Below, piece after piece: positions 55,198 through 63,883 of a stretch of 64,000 nt of DNA. Position 1 is the stretch's first letter. Each line of letters begins with the position of its first letter. Location of the stretch: assembly GCA_031263565.1 (NCBI GenBank), contig JAISFR010000004.1, forward strand, positions 20,393-84,392, written 5' to 3'. Both the position numbers and the translations under genes were made by a program. The notes under the pieces were generated by a model, which worked only from the letters and a program-made list of their open reading frames with translations, was not told the origin of the DNA and did not search any database. This DNA is from Candidatus Adiutrix sp. (GTDB lineage Bacteria; Desulfobacterota; Desulfarculia; Adiutricales; Adiutricaceae).

Positions 55198-55410
55198 GTG
55201 AAAATAATCATCCTCTACCTAAGCGGCTTGAGCCTGGCCTGGCTGGGCTTGAACAGCTTTCTCTTCGGCCTGGCCTTCTGGTCCCGGGACGGCGCCCTGA
55301 TGCCCACAGCGGCCGGGCTGGCCCTGATTCTGCTGGCCGCCCGCCTGCTTCTGGCCCTGGTTCGTCTTTATCTGCCGCCCAAAGACCCCCAAGGGCGGCT
55401 TTTGGATTAA
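55198..55410 (+). CDS. small membrane protein (hypothetical)
   Basis: Start GTG 55198, with AAGGGA 10 bases upstream, gives 70 residues. Two hydrophobic stretches are separated by a short turn: IIILYLSGLSLAWLGLNSFL and GLALILLAARLLLALVRLYL. The C-terminus is charged (PPKDPQGRLLD). No family recognised. It ends 5 bases before the convergent glycosyltransferase gene stop. An ATG at 55153 is an alternative but lacks a ribosome site. Confidence 0.5.
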   Translation: MKIIILYLSGLSLAWLGLNSFLFGLAFWSRDGALMPTAAGLALILLAARLLLALVRLYLPPKDPQGRLLD

Positions 55411-55415
55411 GTTCC

Positions 55416-57092
55416 TCAAAGCCCGGCGGGCTCCTGGACTTCGCCAGTTCCTGAATACGCCAGGCAGTTCAAGATGGCCGCCAGGCGGTGTCGATAACTG
55501 TGTTCTTTAAGGACCCGGGCCCGGGCCGCCTGGCCCATCTCCCGGCCGGCCTCGGGATTGTTCAGATAATGATCAATCATATCCGGCAGCTCCCGGTAAT
55601 CTCGAAAAACGGCCAATTCCCGCCCCTCGCTAAAGAGAGGGGCCAGGAGAGGCCGTTCGTCGACCAGTTGCAAGGCGCCGGCGGCGGCTAATTCGAAGGT
55701 TCGGGGGTTGACGAAACGGCTTTCGGGATTCAGTTCCGCCCGGGAACTGAAGCTGGAGTGGAGATTCAGATTGACCCGGCCCCCGGCGTAGATCAGGGCG
55801 CACTCCGCCAGGCTGACCCGCCGCCCGCCTTCAAAGAGCCGTTTTTTGAGGGCCGGGTCCGCTCCGGCCCAGCCCGAGCCGAAGACTTTGAAAGCTTCGG
55901 CCGCCCGCCCGCTTCGGGGCCAGTAGTCTTCGGCCAGCCGGCTCAGAAGGCGGCGGCGGTTGGGGTAGCCGGCGCCCATGAAAGACAGGTCGGCCTGAAA
56001 TTCCGGGGGCACGCTCAGGTCGGGCCGAAAAAGCCCGGGGTCGGCCGCCAGGGGCAGATAGTGGGCCCTTGCCAGCCCCCAATCGCGCAGAGATTTTTCA
56101 ATCAGCCCTTCCTGAATATGAAAAAGCAGGTCATAGGCCGGAGCCAGTTCGGCCACGTAGCTGAAATAACGAAAATCCTCCACCAGCCAAAAGACCAGCG
56201 GGGCCGGCCCCTGGTCGCGCAGGCGGGTCAGGGCCGGCCCGTCCAGAGGGGCCTGGGCCAGAGCCAGAATCAGGTCGGGCTGAAAGGCGGCGGCTTCCCC
56301 GGCGGCCAGCCGGCCGGTTTTTTCAAAGAGCTTGTTTAACTGGGCCCCGCCGTTGCGCCGGGCTTCATTTTCCAGCCGCCGCAAATCCTCGTCCCAGTCC
56401 AAAAACAGCGTTTCATAAGCCGCGCCTTCGGCCGCCCGGGCCAGGGAGACCGCCACCGGCCACGACCCCCCGGAAAGAGGCGGAACGATCATCAGCCGGG
56501 GCGGTCGTTTAAGAGCGGCCAGATCGCGGATTTTTTCCCCGGCCAGGCGGCGCAGCAGCATCAGGCTGCCGGCCTGCCGCCGCTGGGCCGGCGGGTGGAC
56601 CAGGATGCCGGCCGGCAGTTTAAGGCCTTTGGCCAGGTGCCAGGGGCTCAGCATTTTCAGGCGTCCGTCGGCCAGTTCCCGGCTGAAGTCGCGGCGGCTG
56701 AGCACCGCCAGCAATACCGCGGGGTCGGGCTCGTAAAGCAGCAGCCGCTTTCGGCTCTCAGCCAGGATCAAGGCCGCCGGCCAGGGCGAACCCAGGCCGA
56801 AAAGCAACAGGTCCTCTCCGCCGCCATCCAGCAGGCCTGATTCCCGCTGCCGGGCCAGCCAGCGTTCGGCATCCTGGCGTGGATCTCGGCGGGAGGCCTG
56901 GCTTTGACCGGAAACGACGACGACGGCCTGACCGTTTTCAGCCGTCACCTCGGCCAGGGCGGAATATTCCCGCTCCAGCCCCAGCCAGTCCAGAAAAAGA
57001 TCGGCCCCGGCCTGTTCCAAAGCCCGCAGATTAACCCCTAAGAGAGGGCGGCTCTTAATCTCGGCCAGGGTCAGTGTTTTTTGATCGCTCAC
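55416..57092 (-). CDS. CgeB-type glycosyltransferase (DUF3880 + Glyco_trans_1_2)
   Basis: A 558-residue protein. Residues about 185-330 fit DUF3880 (PDLILALAQAPLDGPALTRL, FWLVEDFRYFSYVAELAPAY), and 350-550 the CgeB-like C-terminal domain (DLSFMGAGYPNRRRLLSRLA, VNLNLHSSFSS, NPRTFELAAAGALQLVDERP). CgeB-like enzymes glycosylate spore coat in Bacillus and, in Desulfobacterota, probably flagellin or other surface proteins; substrate here unknown. GTG 57092 overlaps the stop of an upstream truncated gene (GTGA), so it was once the second gene of an operon. Confidence 0.9.
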   Translation of the reverse strand: MSDQKTLTLAEIKSRPLLGVNLRALEQAGADLFLDWLGLEREYSALAEVTAENGQAVVVVSGQSQASRRDPRQDAERWLARQRESGLLDGGGEDLLLFGLGSPWPAALILAESRKRLLLYEPDPAVLLAVLSRRDFSRELADGRLKMLSPWHLAKGLKLPAGILVHPPAQRRQAGSLMLLRRLAGEKIRDLAALKRPPRLMIVPPLSGGSWPVAVSLARAAEGAAYETLFLDWDEDLRRLENEARRNGGAQLNKLFEKTGRLAAGEAAAFQPDLILALAQAPLDGPALTRLRDQGPAPLVFWLVEDFRYFSYVAELAPAYDLLFHIQEGLIEKSLRDWGLARAHYLPLAADPGLFRPDLSVPPEFQADLSFMGAGYPNRRRLLSRLAEDYWPRSGRAAEAFKVFGSGWAGADPALKKRLFEGGRRVSLAECALIYAGGRVNLNLHSSFSSRAELNPESRFVNPRTFELAAAGALQLVDERPLLAPLFSEGRELAVFRDYRELPDMIDHYLNNPEAGREMGQAARARVLKEHSYRHRLAAILNCLAYSGTGEVQEPAGL

Positions 57093-57238
57093 TTCAAGAC
57101 CGCCTTGATCCGATTGAAGCCGGCGTTTCTGACGAATTTGGGCGGATTGGTCCGGACGCGGCGCCAGCCATAGCCGCCGTCCGTCATTTCATCCAGGGCC
57201 GCCTCCCGGCTCCAGTAATGCCATTCCAGGCCAAACTC
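57089..57238 (-). pseudogene. 3' remnant of an unidentified gene upstream of the glycosyltransferase
   Basis: A 49-codon frame with no start near its 5' end runs from just after an in-frame TGA (57241-57239) to a TGA (57091-57089) that overlaps the GTG start of the glycosyltransferase gene. The translation is well-formed, with aromatic-rich EWHYWSREAALDEM and NPPKFVRNAGFNRIKAVLK, in codons matching the neighbours. The overlap is typical of operon partners, so this seems the tail of a gene truncated when the adjacent signalling genes were inserted. An internal ATG (57187) could make 32 residues. Family not recognised. Confidence 0.6.
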
Positions 57239-57314
57239 TCAGGCGGCCCGCCCAATTTAACACAGATCAGGCCCGCAGTTCAAACCTCGCCTGAACATCC
57301 TGGACCATTTCCAC

Positions 57315-57344
57315 TTGACAGTATCATGCCGACCTTAGTAATAT
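57315..57344 (+). promoter_or_regulatory. sigma-70 promoter for the hybrid kinase / HD-GYP operon
   Basis: TTGACA (57315-57320), 18 bases, TAATAT (57339-57344). A 10-bp direct repeat AGTAATATAC overlaps the -10 (57337-57346 and 57350-57359, 13 bases apart), possibly an operator. The leader to ATG 57512 is about 160 bases with no other gene. Confidence 0.65.
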
Positions 57345-57511
57345 ACATAAGTAATATACCTAAATGCAGCAAGGATTTCCCGCTTGCATTCCCTTTTTCC
57401 GCGCCATTCTGGACGATTCCTCCAATTTCCGCCTGGAACGGTCCGGAAGGACGAGACGGTTCCTGCCGGCGGGCAACCTGGCGCCGCCTCTTTCCCTGTT
57501 CGGGGCCGACC

Positions 57512-60328
57512 ATGCTCATCCGCCTGAAAATCACCTTGATCATCATGGGGATCGCGACCCTCATCGCCGTGATCACCCTGCTGGTCAGCATCTACTACAT
57601 GCGGAGCGGTCTGCAGGAGGCCACCGAAAACTACATCACCGTGATCGCCGAGATATCGGAGAAACTGGTTTCCAGCGAGATCAACCTGCTGAAGGCCGAC
57701 GCGGAGACGGTGGCCGAGCACCTGATCAACGAACCGGTCGAGAACTGGGGCCGGACCATGCGGGAACTGTTGGCGACTTACGAGAATTTCATGGCCTTCA
57801 CGGTGGCCGATCGCGACGGGATACTGTTTTCCGAGGGTCAGGCGCCAACGCCGGTCGCCCTGCTAGACGGTGAATTCGCCCAGAGGGCCTTCGCCGGGGA
57901 GACGGTCATTTCCACCACCCGGCAGGATCCGACCGGGGAACTGGTCTTCCATGTCTGTGTCCCCTTCGGGGAGGGGGGGGAGCGGATCATGTCCGTGACC
58001 ATTCCGGGCCTGCTTTTTTGCGATCTGCTGGACGACTTCACCATTTGGGAAACCGGCACGCTGTACGTTCTGGACGCGTACGGCACCATCATCGCCCACA
58101 AACGCCAGGATATCGTGCTGAAGCGATCCAACATCTTTGAGGTGGCGGAGATCTATCCGGAGGTCCGGAGCACGGCTGAGTTCACCCGTTTGATGTTCCG
58201 GGGGGGAAAGGGCATCGGGCGATACAGCCTGTTCGGGAGGGAACGCCTGGGCGCCTATGTCCCCATTAGCCGGTCGAACGCCAAATGGGTGCTGGGCGTC
58301 TCCTCACCCATATCGGAAGGCCCGGTCGCGCACCTCACCCAGGAGCTTTTGCTCATCACCTCCCTGGTTTTCCTGAGCCTGGGGACCCTGGCCGCTTTCC
58401 TGGCCTCCAGCTACATCGCCAAGCCGCTGCTGGTCATCCATAATCAAAATCTGCATCTGGCGGAGTTGAGCGCGGCCGCCCAGCAGGCCTCGCAGGCCAA
58501 AAGCCGCTTCCTGGCCAACATGAGCCATGAAATGCGCACCCCCCTGAACGCCGTCATCGGTTTTTCGGAATTGCTGATCCATTCCCCGCCGGACCGGAAT
58601 GAACTCGGCAAGGTGCTGGAAAAAATCCATGACGCCGGCCTGACGCTCCTTGGCCTGGTCAACGACATCCTCGACATCTCCAAAATCGAATCCGGCCGGT
58701 TCGAACTGGTTCCGGCGGAATATGATCTGGCCAGCCTCATAAACGACGCCATCACCCTCAACATCATGCGTATCGGGGAAAAGCCCGTAAAGTTCGATCT
58801 GGGGATAGAGGCCAGCCTGCCCGGCCAGCTGCTGGGGGACGAATTGCGGCTGAAACAGATCATGAACAACCTGCTGAGCAACGCCTTCAAATACACCCAG
58901 GAGGGCATGGTAAAACTGAACCTGACCGCCGAAAGGGACGAGGACGGCGTCTGGCTGACCATCATGGTTCAGGATACCGGCATCGGCATCAGGGAGGGGG
59001 ACCTGACGAAACTGTTCTCCGACTACAGCCAGCTCGACGCCAGGAGCAACCGGCGGATCGAGGGGACGGGCCTGGGGCTGGCCATTTCCAAGCGGCTGGC
59101 GGAAATGATGGGCGGGGACATCTGGGTGGCCAGCGAGTACGGCCGGGGATCTGTTTTCACCGCCAGGGTCCGCCAGCAATTCGTCCCGAGCGCGCCCCTG
59201 GGGGCCGAAGTTGTGGATAACCTGCGGAAATTTCAGTATTTCAGGCAAAGGCACACCTGGAAATCAGCTATGATCATCCATCCCCTGCCCTACGCCCGGC
59301 TGCTCCTGGTGGACGACGTCCCGGCCAACCTTGAGATCGGCCGGGGAATGCTCAAGCCCTACGGAATGAGGGTGGATGTCGCCTCCAGCGGCCGGCGGGC
59401 CATCGAACTGGTCCGGGATAAGAAAATCCGGTACGACGCTATTTTCATGGACCACATGATGCCGGGCCTGGACGGAATCGAAACGGTGCGGATAATCCGG
59501 GAAATCGGGACCGAACACGCCGTGACCGTGCCCATCATCGCCCTGACGGCCAACGTCATCACCGGCAACCGGCAGATGTTCCTCGACAACGGGTTCCAGG
59601 ATTTCCTGCCCAAGCCCGTTGATCTAGCCCAGCTCGACGCCGTCTTGATGCGCTGGGTGCGGAACAGGAATTTGGAAGACGGCGCCGCCGACCGCCCCCC
59701 GGGGCCGGAGGCGCCGGCCGGCCGGCCGGTCCGCGAAATCGGGCCGATCGACGGACTAGACCAAAAGGCGGCGCCGGCCCGTTTCGGCGGCGATCGAGAG
59801 GCGTTCCTCCGCGCCCTGCGAGCCTACGCCGCGACCACCCCTCGGCTGATCGGCCAGGCGAACAGGTACGACGAAGAAGGCTTTGCGGGCTACGCCATAG
59901 TGGTGCACGGAATCAAGAGCAGCAGTTACGGCATCGGCGCCCTGCAATTGGGCCGGCTGGCCGAGGATCTGGAGTCGGCGGTGAAGTCCGGGGATTTCGA
60001 CTTCGTCCGGGCCAAACAGGCCGCCCTGTCGGAGGCGGCGGAAAAGTTTTTGGCCGAACTGAGCCGCCGGCTGGCCGAACTGGACCGGGAAAACGGGAGG
60101 CCGGAAAGAGGGGAACCGGATCCCGCGGTTCTGGACCGGCTGCTCCGGGCCTGCGTGAATTACGATATGGACGGAGTGGACCAGGCCATGGCCGAATTGG
60201 AGGGCTTTGCCTACGGACAGGGGGGGGAATTGATCGCTTGGCTGCGGGAAAAGGTCTCGACCATGGATTTTCAACTGATTGTGAATGAACTCTCGACTCG
60301 CCTGGCGGACCGAGGGAATGGAGGATGA
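57512..60328 (+). CDS. hybrid sensor histidine kinase (Cache sensor, HisKA, HATPase, receiver, Hpt)
   Basis: ATG 57512 (MLIRLKITLIIMGIATLI) puts the first membrane helix at 5-30; the frame upstream to 57074 is in a non-coding leader. The 938-residue protein has a periplasmic double-Cache-like sensor (about 35-290), a second helix (about 275-300, LLLITSLVFLSLGTLAAFLA), HisKA (SHEMRTPLNAVIGF, H about 339), HATPase (NNLLSNAFKY; GTGLGLAISKRLAEMMGG), receiver (D about 647 in MDHMMPGLDG) and Hpt (HGIKSSSYGIGA, H about 798). The phosphorelay is complete up to Hpt. The next gene, starting 1 base after the stop, encodes a receiver-HD-GYP protein and is the likely target. Codon style differs from neighbours. 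Confidence 0.95.
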   Translation: MLIRLKITLIIMGIATLIAVITLLVSIYYMRSGLQEATENYITVIAEISEKLVSSEINLLKADAETVAEHLINEPVENWGRTMRELLATYENFMAFTVADRDGILFSEGQAPTPVALLDGEFAQRAFAGETVISTTRQDPTGELVFHVCVPFGEGGERIMSVTIPGLLFCDLLDDFTIWETGTLYVLDAYGTIIAHKRQDIVLKRSNIFEVAEIYPEVRSTAEFTRLMFRGGKGIGRYSLFGRERLGAYVPISRSNAKWVLGVSSPISEGPVAHLTQELLLITSLVFLSLGTLAAFLASSYIAKPLLVIHNQNLHLAELSAAAQQASQAKSRFLANMSHEMRTPLNAVIGFSELLIHSPPDRNELGKVLEKIHDAGLTLLGLVNDILDISKIESGRFELVPAEYDLASLINDAITLNIMRIGEKPVKFDLGIEASLPGQLLGDELRLKQIMNNLLSNAFKYTQEGMVKLNLTAERDEDGVWLTIMVQDTGIGIREGDLTKLFSDYSQLDARSNRRIEGTGLGLAISKRLAEMMGGDIWVASEYGRGSVFTARVRQQFVPSAPLGAEVVDNLRKFQYFRQRHTWKSAMIIHPLPYARLLLVDDVPANLEIGRGMLKPYGMRVDVASSGRRAIELVRDKKIRYDAIFMDHMMPGLDGIETVRIIREIGTEHAVTVPIIALTANVITGNRQMFLDNGFQDFLPKPVDLAQLDAVLMRWVRNRNLEDGAADRPPGPEAPAGRPVREIGPIDGLDQKAAPARFGGDREAFLRALRAYAATTPRLIGQANRYDEEGFAGYAIVVHGIKSSSYGIGALQLGRLAEDLESAVKSGDFDFVRAKQAALSEAAEKFLAELSRRLAELDRENGRPERGEPDPAVLDRLLRACVNYDMDGVDQAMAELEGFAYGQGGELIAWLREKVSTMDFQLIVNELSTRLADRGNGG

Positions 60329-60329
60329 G

Positions 60330-61400
60330 ATGACCATTCCGCGTACCCGGATAATACTGGTGGACGACAACATGGCCAACCTGAGCATCGGCAAAACCAC
60401 CCTGAAGGACCTCTACGAAGTCTATGCGGTGCCCTCGGCGGCCAAGCTTTTCGAAATCCTGGAACACGTGACGCCCGACCTGATTCTCCTTGACGTGCTG
60501 ATGCCGGAGATGAACGGCTACGAGGTCCTCCGGAAGCTGAAGGCCGACCGGCGCTGGGGCGACGTGCCGGTCATCTTTCTCACCGCCAGGATCGATGAGT
60601 CCAGCGAACTGGAAGGTCTGAGCCTGGGGGCGATCGACTACATCTTCAAGCCTTTCTGCGCCCCGCTCCTCTTAAAGCGCATCGAAAACCACCTTTTGAC
60701 CGCCCGCCAAAGGAAGGAACTGAAGGATTACAACGATAACCTGTGGGACATGGTGCGCCAGAAGACCGGGCAGGTCTTCGAGCTTCAGAATGCGGTGATC
60801 TCCACAGTGGCGGAAATGGTGGAATTCCGGGACAACCTCACCGGCGGGCATGTCACCCGCACCCAGATGTATCTGAAGGTGCTGGTGGACAGGCTGATGG
60901 AGGAAGAAATCTACGAATCCACAGTTGCGGCCTGGGATATCTATTTCCTGCTGCCCTCGGCCCAGCTCCACGATGTGGGAAAGATCGCCATCAGCGACGC
61001 CATCCTGAACAAGCCCGGCCCGTTGACCCCGGAAGAATTCGAGGAGATGAAACGGCACGTGACCATCGGCGTGGAGGCGATTGATCGGATCTCTAAAAAA
61101 ACCGCCGAGCAGGCCTATCTGCGCCACGCCCGCATCATCGCCGGCACCCACCACGAAAAATGGGACGGCTCGGGCTACCCGGCGGGGCTGAAAGGTGAGG
61201 AAATTCCCCTGGAAGGACGGCTGATGGCCATCGCCGACGTCTACGACGCCCTGATTTCAGCCCGGCCCTACAAGGCACCGGTTCTCCCCCCTGAAGCGGC
61301 CAAGATAATTATCGAGTCCGGGGGAAGCCATTTCGATCCGGTCCTGGTGGACGTGTTCAGCCAGTCGGCCGACCTTTTTGCAGAAATTGCCAAACTCTAG
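60330..61400 (+). CDS. response regulator with HD-GYP phosphodiesterase domain
   Basis: ATG 60330 with GGAGG 5 bases before, one base after the kinase stop; 356 residues. Receiver D55 in LLDVLMPEMNG, Lys in DYIFKPF; then HD-GYP: LHDVGKIAISDAILNKPG (H214, D215), HARIIAGTHHEKWDGSGYPAG, LMAIADVYDALISARPYK. It hydrolyses cyclic di-GMP to GMP or pGpG, and phosphorylation should modulate activity. With the coupled hybrid kinase it forms a sensory c-di-GMP degradation unit affecting motility/biofilm choice (inference). Confidence 0.96.
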   Translation: MTIPRTRIILVDDNMANLSIGKTTLKDLYEVYAVPSAAKLFEILEHVTPDLILLDVLMPEMNGYEVLRKLKADRRWGDVPVIFLTARIDESSELEGLSLGAIDYIFKPFCAPLLLKRIENHLLTARQRKELKDYNDNLWDMVRQKTGQVFELQNAVISTVAEMVEFRDNLTGGHVTRTQMYLKVLVDRLMEEEIYESTVAAWDIYFLLPSAQLHDVGKIAISDAILNKPGPLTPEEFEEMKRHVTIGVEAIDRISKKTAEQAYLRHARIIAGTHHEKWDGSGYPAGLKGEEIPLEGRLMAIADVYDALISARPYKAPVLPPEAAKIIIESGGSHFDPVLVDVFSQSADLFAEIAKL

Positions 61401-61461
61401 CACTAGGAGCTTGTCGGAGCATGGATTTTTAGCTTATCTCATATTCCCCGACAGGCGCTAG
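61397..61461. terminator. imperfect inverted repeat spanning both convergent stop codons
   Basis: CTAGCAC ... GCGCTAG outer arms and CTTGTCGG/CCGACAGG inner arms, with partly matching GAGCATG/CATATTC, enclose about 20 bases. Both the HD-GYP stop (61398-61400) and the pbpC stop (61458-61460) are within it. Likely a bidirectional terminator; no long T-tract. Confidence 0.4.
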
Positions 61462-63698
61462 CGAACCTGAAAGCGCGCCTGCGCCTTATGTACCGGCCGC
61501 CCTTCTTTCAGGCCCAGAACTTCCAGATGAGCCGCCCCCCGGGCCAGGGGCAGAAGGCAGCCGGCCCGGGCATAGCCGCTGACCGCCTGACGCTTAATCT
61601 CCCGCCCGTTGAGCCGCCAGACCAGTTCATCGACTCCCGGCACGCTCTGGGCCTGGGCCATTATCCGCTGCACCTGGGGGCTCAGGCTGGGATCATAGGC
61701 GTAGAGTTCACCGGACAGGGGGCGCATCAGGGCGAAACCGCGCGACAGCCCCAGAACCGGCACTTCGGCCCCCAGGGTTTCCGGGCTCAGTTCGGCATGT
61801 CGGCAGAAATCTCCGGGCCGCTGGCTTTCCAAAAAAAATTCCCTCTGCCGGTTGGGACAGGCCGGGCCGGCCAAAAGACCGCTGACGGGGCAGATCAAAG
61901 CGCTGATCACCCCCCGGGGCGGTCGAAAATCATCGGTTGGATAACGCTTGGCCAGTAAATCGGCCACTTCGCGCCAGATGGCCCCGGCCCCGGTGACCCC
62001 GGAAACCTTGTCCATGGGGCTGGCCTCAAAATTGCCGGCCCAGACCCCGACCACAAAGGAACTGGTGAAACCCAGGCACCAGTTGTCCCGAAAGCTTTTG
62101 CTGGTGCCGGTCTTGACCGCCGCCGGGTAGGGGGTGTCAAGAACGCTGTGGGCCCCAAAACCGGTGGCCCGGGCCAGGGGATCGCTTAAAATGTCGCTGA
62201 CCAGAAAGGCGGCCCCGGGGCTGAAAACCGACCGGGAGGCGAGAACGGCCTCCCCGGCCTGGGGCCTGATCATAAGCGGCGGCCGCAGACGGCCCTGGTC
62301 GGCCAGGGCCGCATAAGCCGTGCTCAGGTTCAACAGGCTGACCTCGCCGCCGCCCAGAGCCAGGCCCAGCCCGTAATACTCGGCCTCCCGGGAAAGGGAA
62401 TCCAGACCCAGTTCGCGAAACCTGGCCAAAAGCCGTTCCACCCCGACCCGCTGAACCAGCTTGACCGCCGGCAGATTCAGGGAACTGGCCAGGGCCAGGC
62501 GAGCCGAAACCAGGCCGTGGAAAGTGCCGCTGTAATTGGCCGGGCTGAAGCTGCCCTGGGGGGCCAGATAATCCACGGCCCGGTCATCCATCAGCGAAGC
62601 CGGACTGATCAGGCCGTCGTCAAAGGCGGTGGCATAAAGAAAGGGCTTCAGGGCCGACCCGGGCTGACGCAGGGCCAGGACCCCGTCGTTCTGCCCTTCC
62701 AGGGCGTCGAAAAAGTCAGCCGAGCCCACCCAGGCCAGGACCTGGCGTTCAGGCAGGCTCATAACCAGCACCGCGGCCTGGCTCAAACCCTGCTCACGCC
62801 AGGCTGCGGCCGTCTTCCGCACCAGTTCCTCCACCTGCTCCTGAAGCGATAAATCCAGAGTGCTGACTATCAGCGGCGGGGGCTCGGGCCCGAACTGACG
62901 GCGCAGATAACTGACGAAATGGGGAGCCTTAAAAGGGCTTCGGGCCTGTTCCAGACCGAGGGGCTCTTCCTGAGCCCGCCTTAAGGCCTCCGGACTCAGA
63001 AAACCTCGCCCGGCCATTTTGCTCAAAATGCGCGAACGCCGGGCCAGGGCCGGCCGGGGATCCTTATAGGGGTTCAGGGCGCCCGGAGAGGCCGGCAGGC
63101 CCGCCAGGAAGGCGGCTTCGGCGGCCGACAGATCGCTGACCGACTTGTTCAGATAAAGGCGGGCCGCCGCCGGAAAGCCCTCGGTCAAATTGCCGCAGGG
63201 GGCCCGGTTGAGATATTCGCCCAGAATTTCATCTTTACTGTGGTGCCGTTCGATCAGAAGAGCCCACCATATCTCCCGCAGCTTGCGGCCCATGGTCCGC
63301 GGCCCGGGGGTCAGGCCCCGGTTCAGACGGGCCAGTTGCATGGTGATGGTGGAAGCGCCGCTGACGATGCGGCCCCGGCTTAAATTGAGCCAGAGCGCCC
63401 TGAGCATGGCCAGCGGGTCGACCCCCGGATGCCGGTAGAAGCGCTTGTCCTCAGTGGTCAGGACCGCGGTCAGGAGATTGGGGCTGAAATCGGCCAGGGG
63501 GCGGGCCTCCCGCCGGGCGGCCACCGGCGGCAGAAAATCTTTGAGAGGACGGCCGTAGCGGTCGCTGATCCGCACCGACCAGTCCCAGACCGTTTTTTCG
63601 GCCAGGGGGTCGGGGAAAAATCCCAAAATCAACCAGAAGAGCCCGGCGGCGGCCACTAAAACTAAAACGGCCTTAATTGTTGTTTTTAAGAGTTTCAT
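61458..63698 (-). CDS. pbpC: bifunctional penicillin-binding protein 1C
   Basis: A 746-residue class A PBP. Membrane helix (about 8-25), glycosyltransferase GT51 domain (TTEDKRFYRHPGVDPLAMLR; GASTITMQLARLNRG; catalytic Glu in EDKRFYRH), transpeptidase with SxxK in RQPGSALKPFLYA, SxN in SSLNLPA and KTGT in AVKTGTSKSFRDNWCLG, then a BiPBP_C domain (about 620-746). It polymerises and possibly cross-links peptidoglycan. PBP1C often pairs with an alpha-2-macroglobulin gene; none is visible upstream before the window ends. Confidence 0.96.
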   Translation of the reverse strand: MKLLKTTIKAVLVLVAAAGLFWLILGFFPDPLAEKTVWDWSVRISDRYGRPLKDFLPPVAARREARPLADFSPNLLTAVLTTEDKRFYRHPGVDPLAMLRALWLNLSRGRIVSGASTITMQLARLNRGLTPGPRTMGRKLREIWWALLIERHHSKDEILGEYLNRAPCGNLTEGFPAAARLYLNKSVSDLSAAEAAFLAGLPASPGALNPYKDPRPALARRSRILSKMAGRGFLSPEALRRAQEEPLGLEQARSPFKAPHFVSYLRRQFGPEPPPLIVSTLDLSLQEQVEELVRKTAAAWREQGLSQAAVLVMSLPERQVLAWVGSADFFDALEGQNDGVLALRQPGSALKPFLYATAFDDGLISPASLMDDRAVDYLAPQGSFSPANYSGTFHGLVSARLALASSLNLPAVKLVQRVGVERLLARFRELGLDSLSREAEYYGLGLALGGGEVSLLNLSTAYAALADQGRLRPPLMIRPQAGEAVLASRSVFSPGAAFLVSDILSDPLARATGFGAHSVLDTPYPAAVKTGTSKSFRDNWCLGFTSSFVVGVWAGNFEASPMDKVSGVTGAGAIWREVADLLAKRYPTDDFRPPRGVISALICPVSGLLAGPACPNRQREFFLESQRPGDFCRHAELSPETLGAEVPVLGLSRGFALMRPLSGELYAYDPSLSPQVQRIMAQAQSVPGVDELVWRLNGREIKRQAVSGYARAGCLLPLARGAAHLEVLGLKEGRPVHKAQARFQVR

Positions 63699-63813
63699 GC
63701 CTTACAAAAAGTTAAGCGACGCAGAAAGCGCCAGGCCGTGACCCCGGTGAAGTAAAGCGTCAGGAAAAAGCTGAGCGGTCCATCCGCCGCCGACAGCCGG
63801 CAATCATGTCGCC

Positions 63814-63853
63814 AGCATATCGCATAACTGCGACAGCATATCGCAGAACTGCG
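63814..63853. repeat. two phased 19-bp direct repeats, each palindromic
   Basis: AGCATATCGCATAACTGCG (63814-63832) and AGCATATCGCAGAACTGCG (63835-63853) match at 18 of 19 positions, 21 bases apart (two helical turns). The second contains CGCAG-AA-CTGCG. A TACAAT box (63859-63864) follows on the plus strand. Confidence 0.85.
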
Positions 63854-63883
63854 TTTGATACAATAGAAATCTAAACTTCTACA

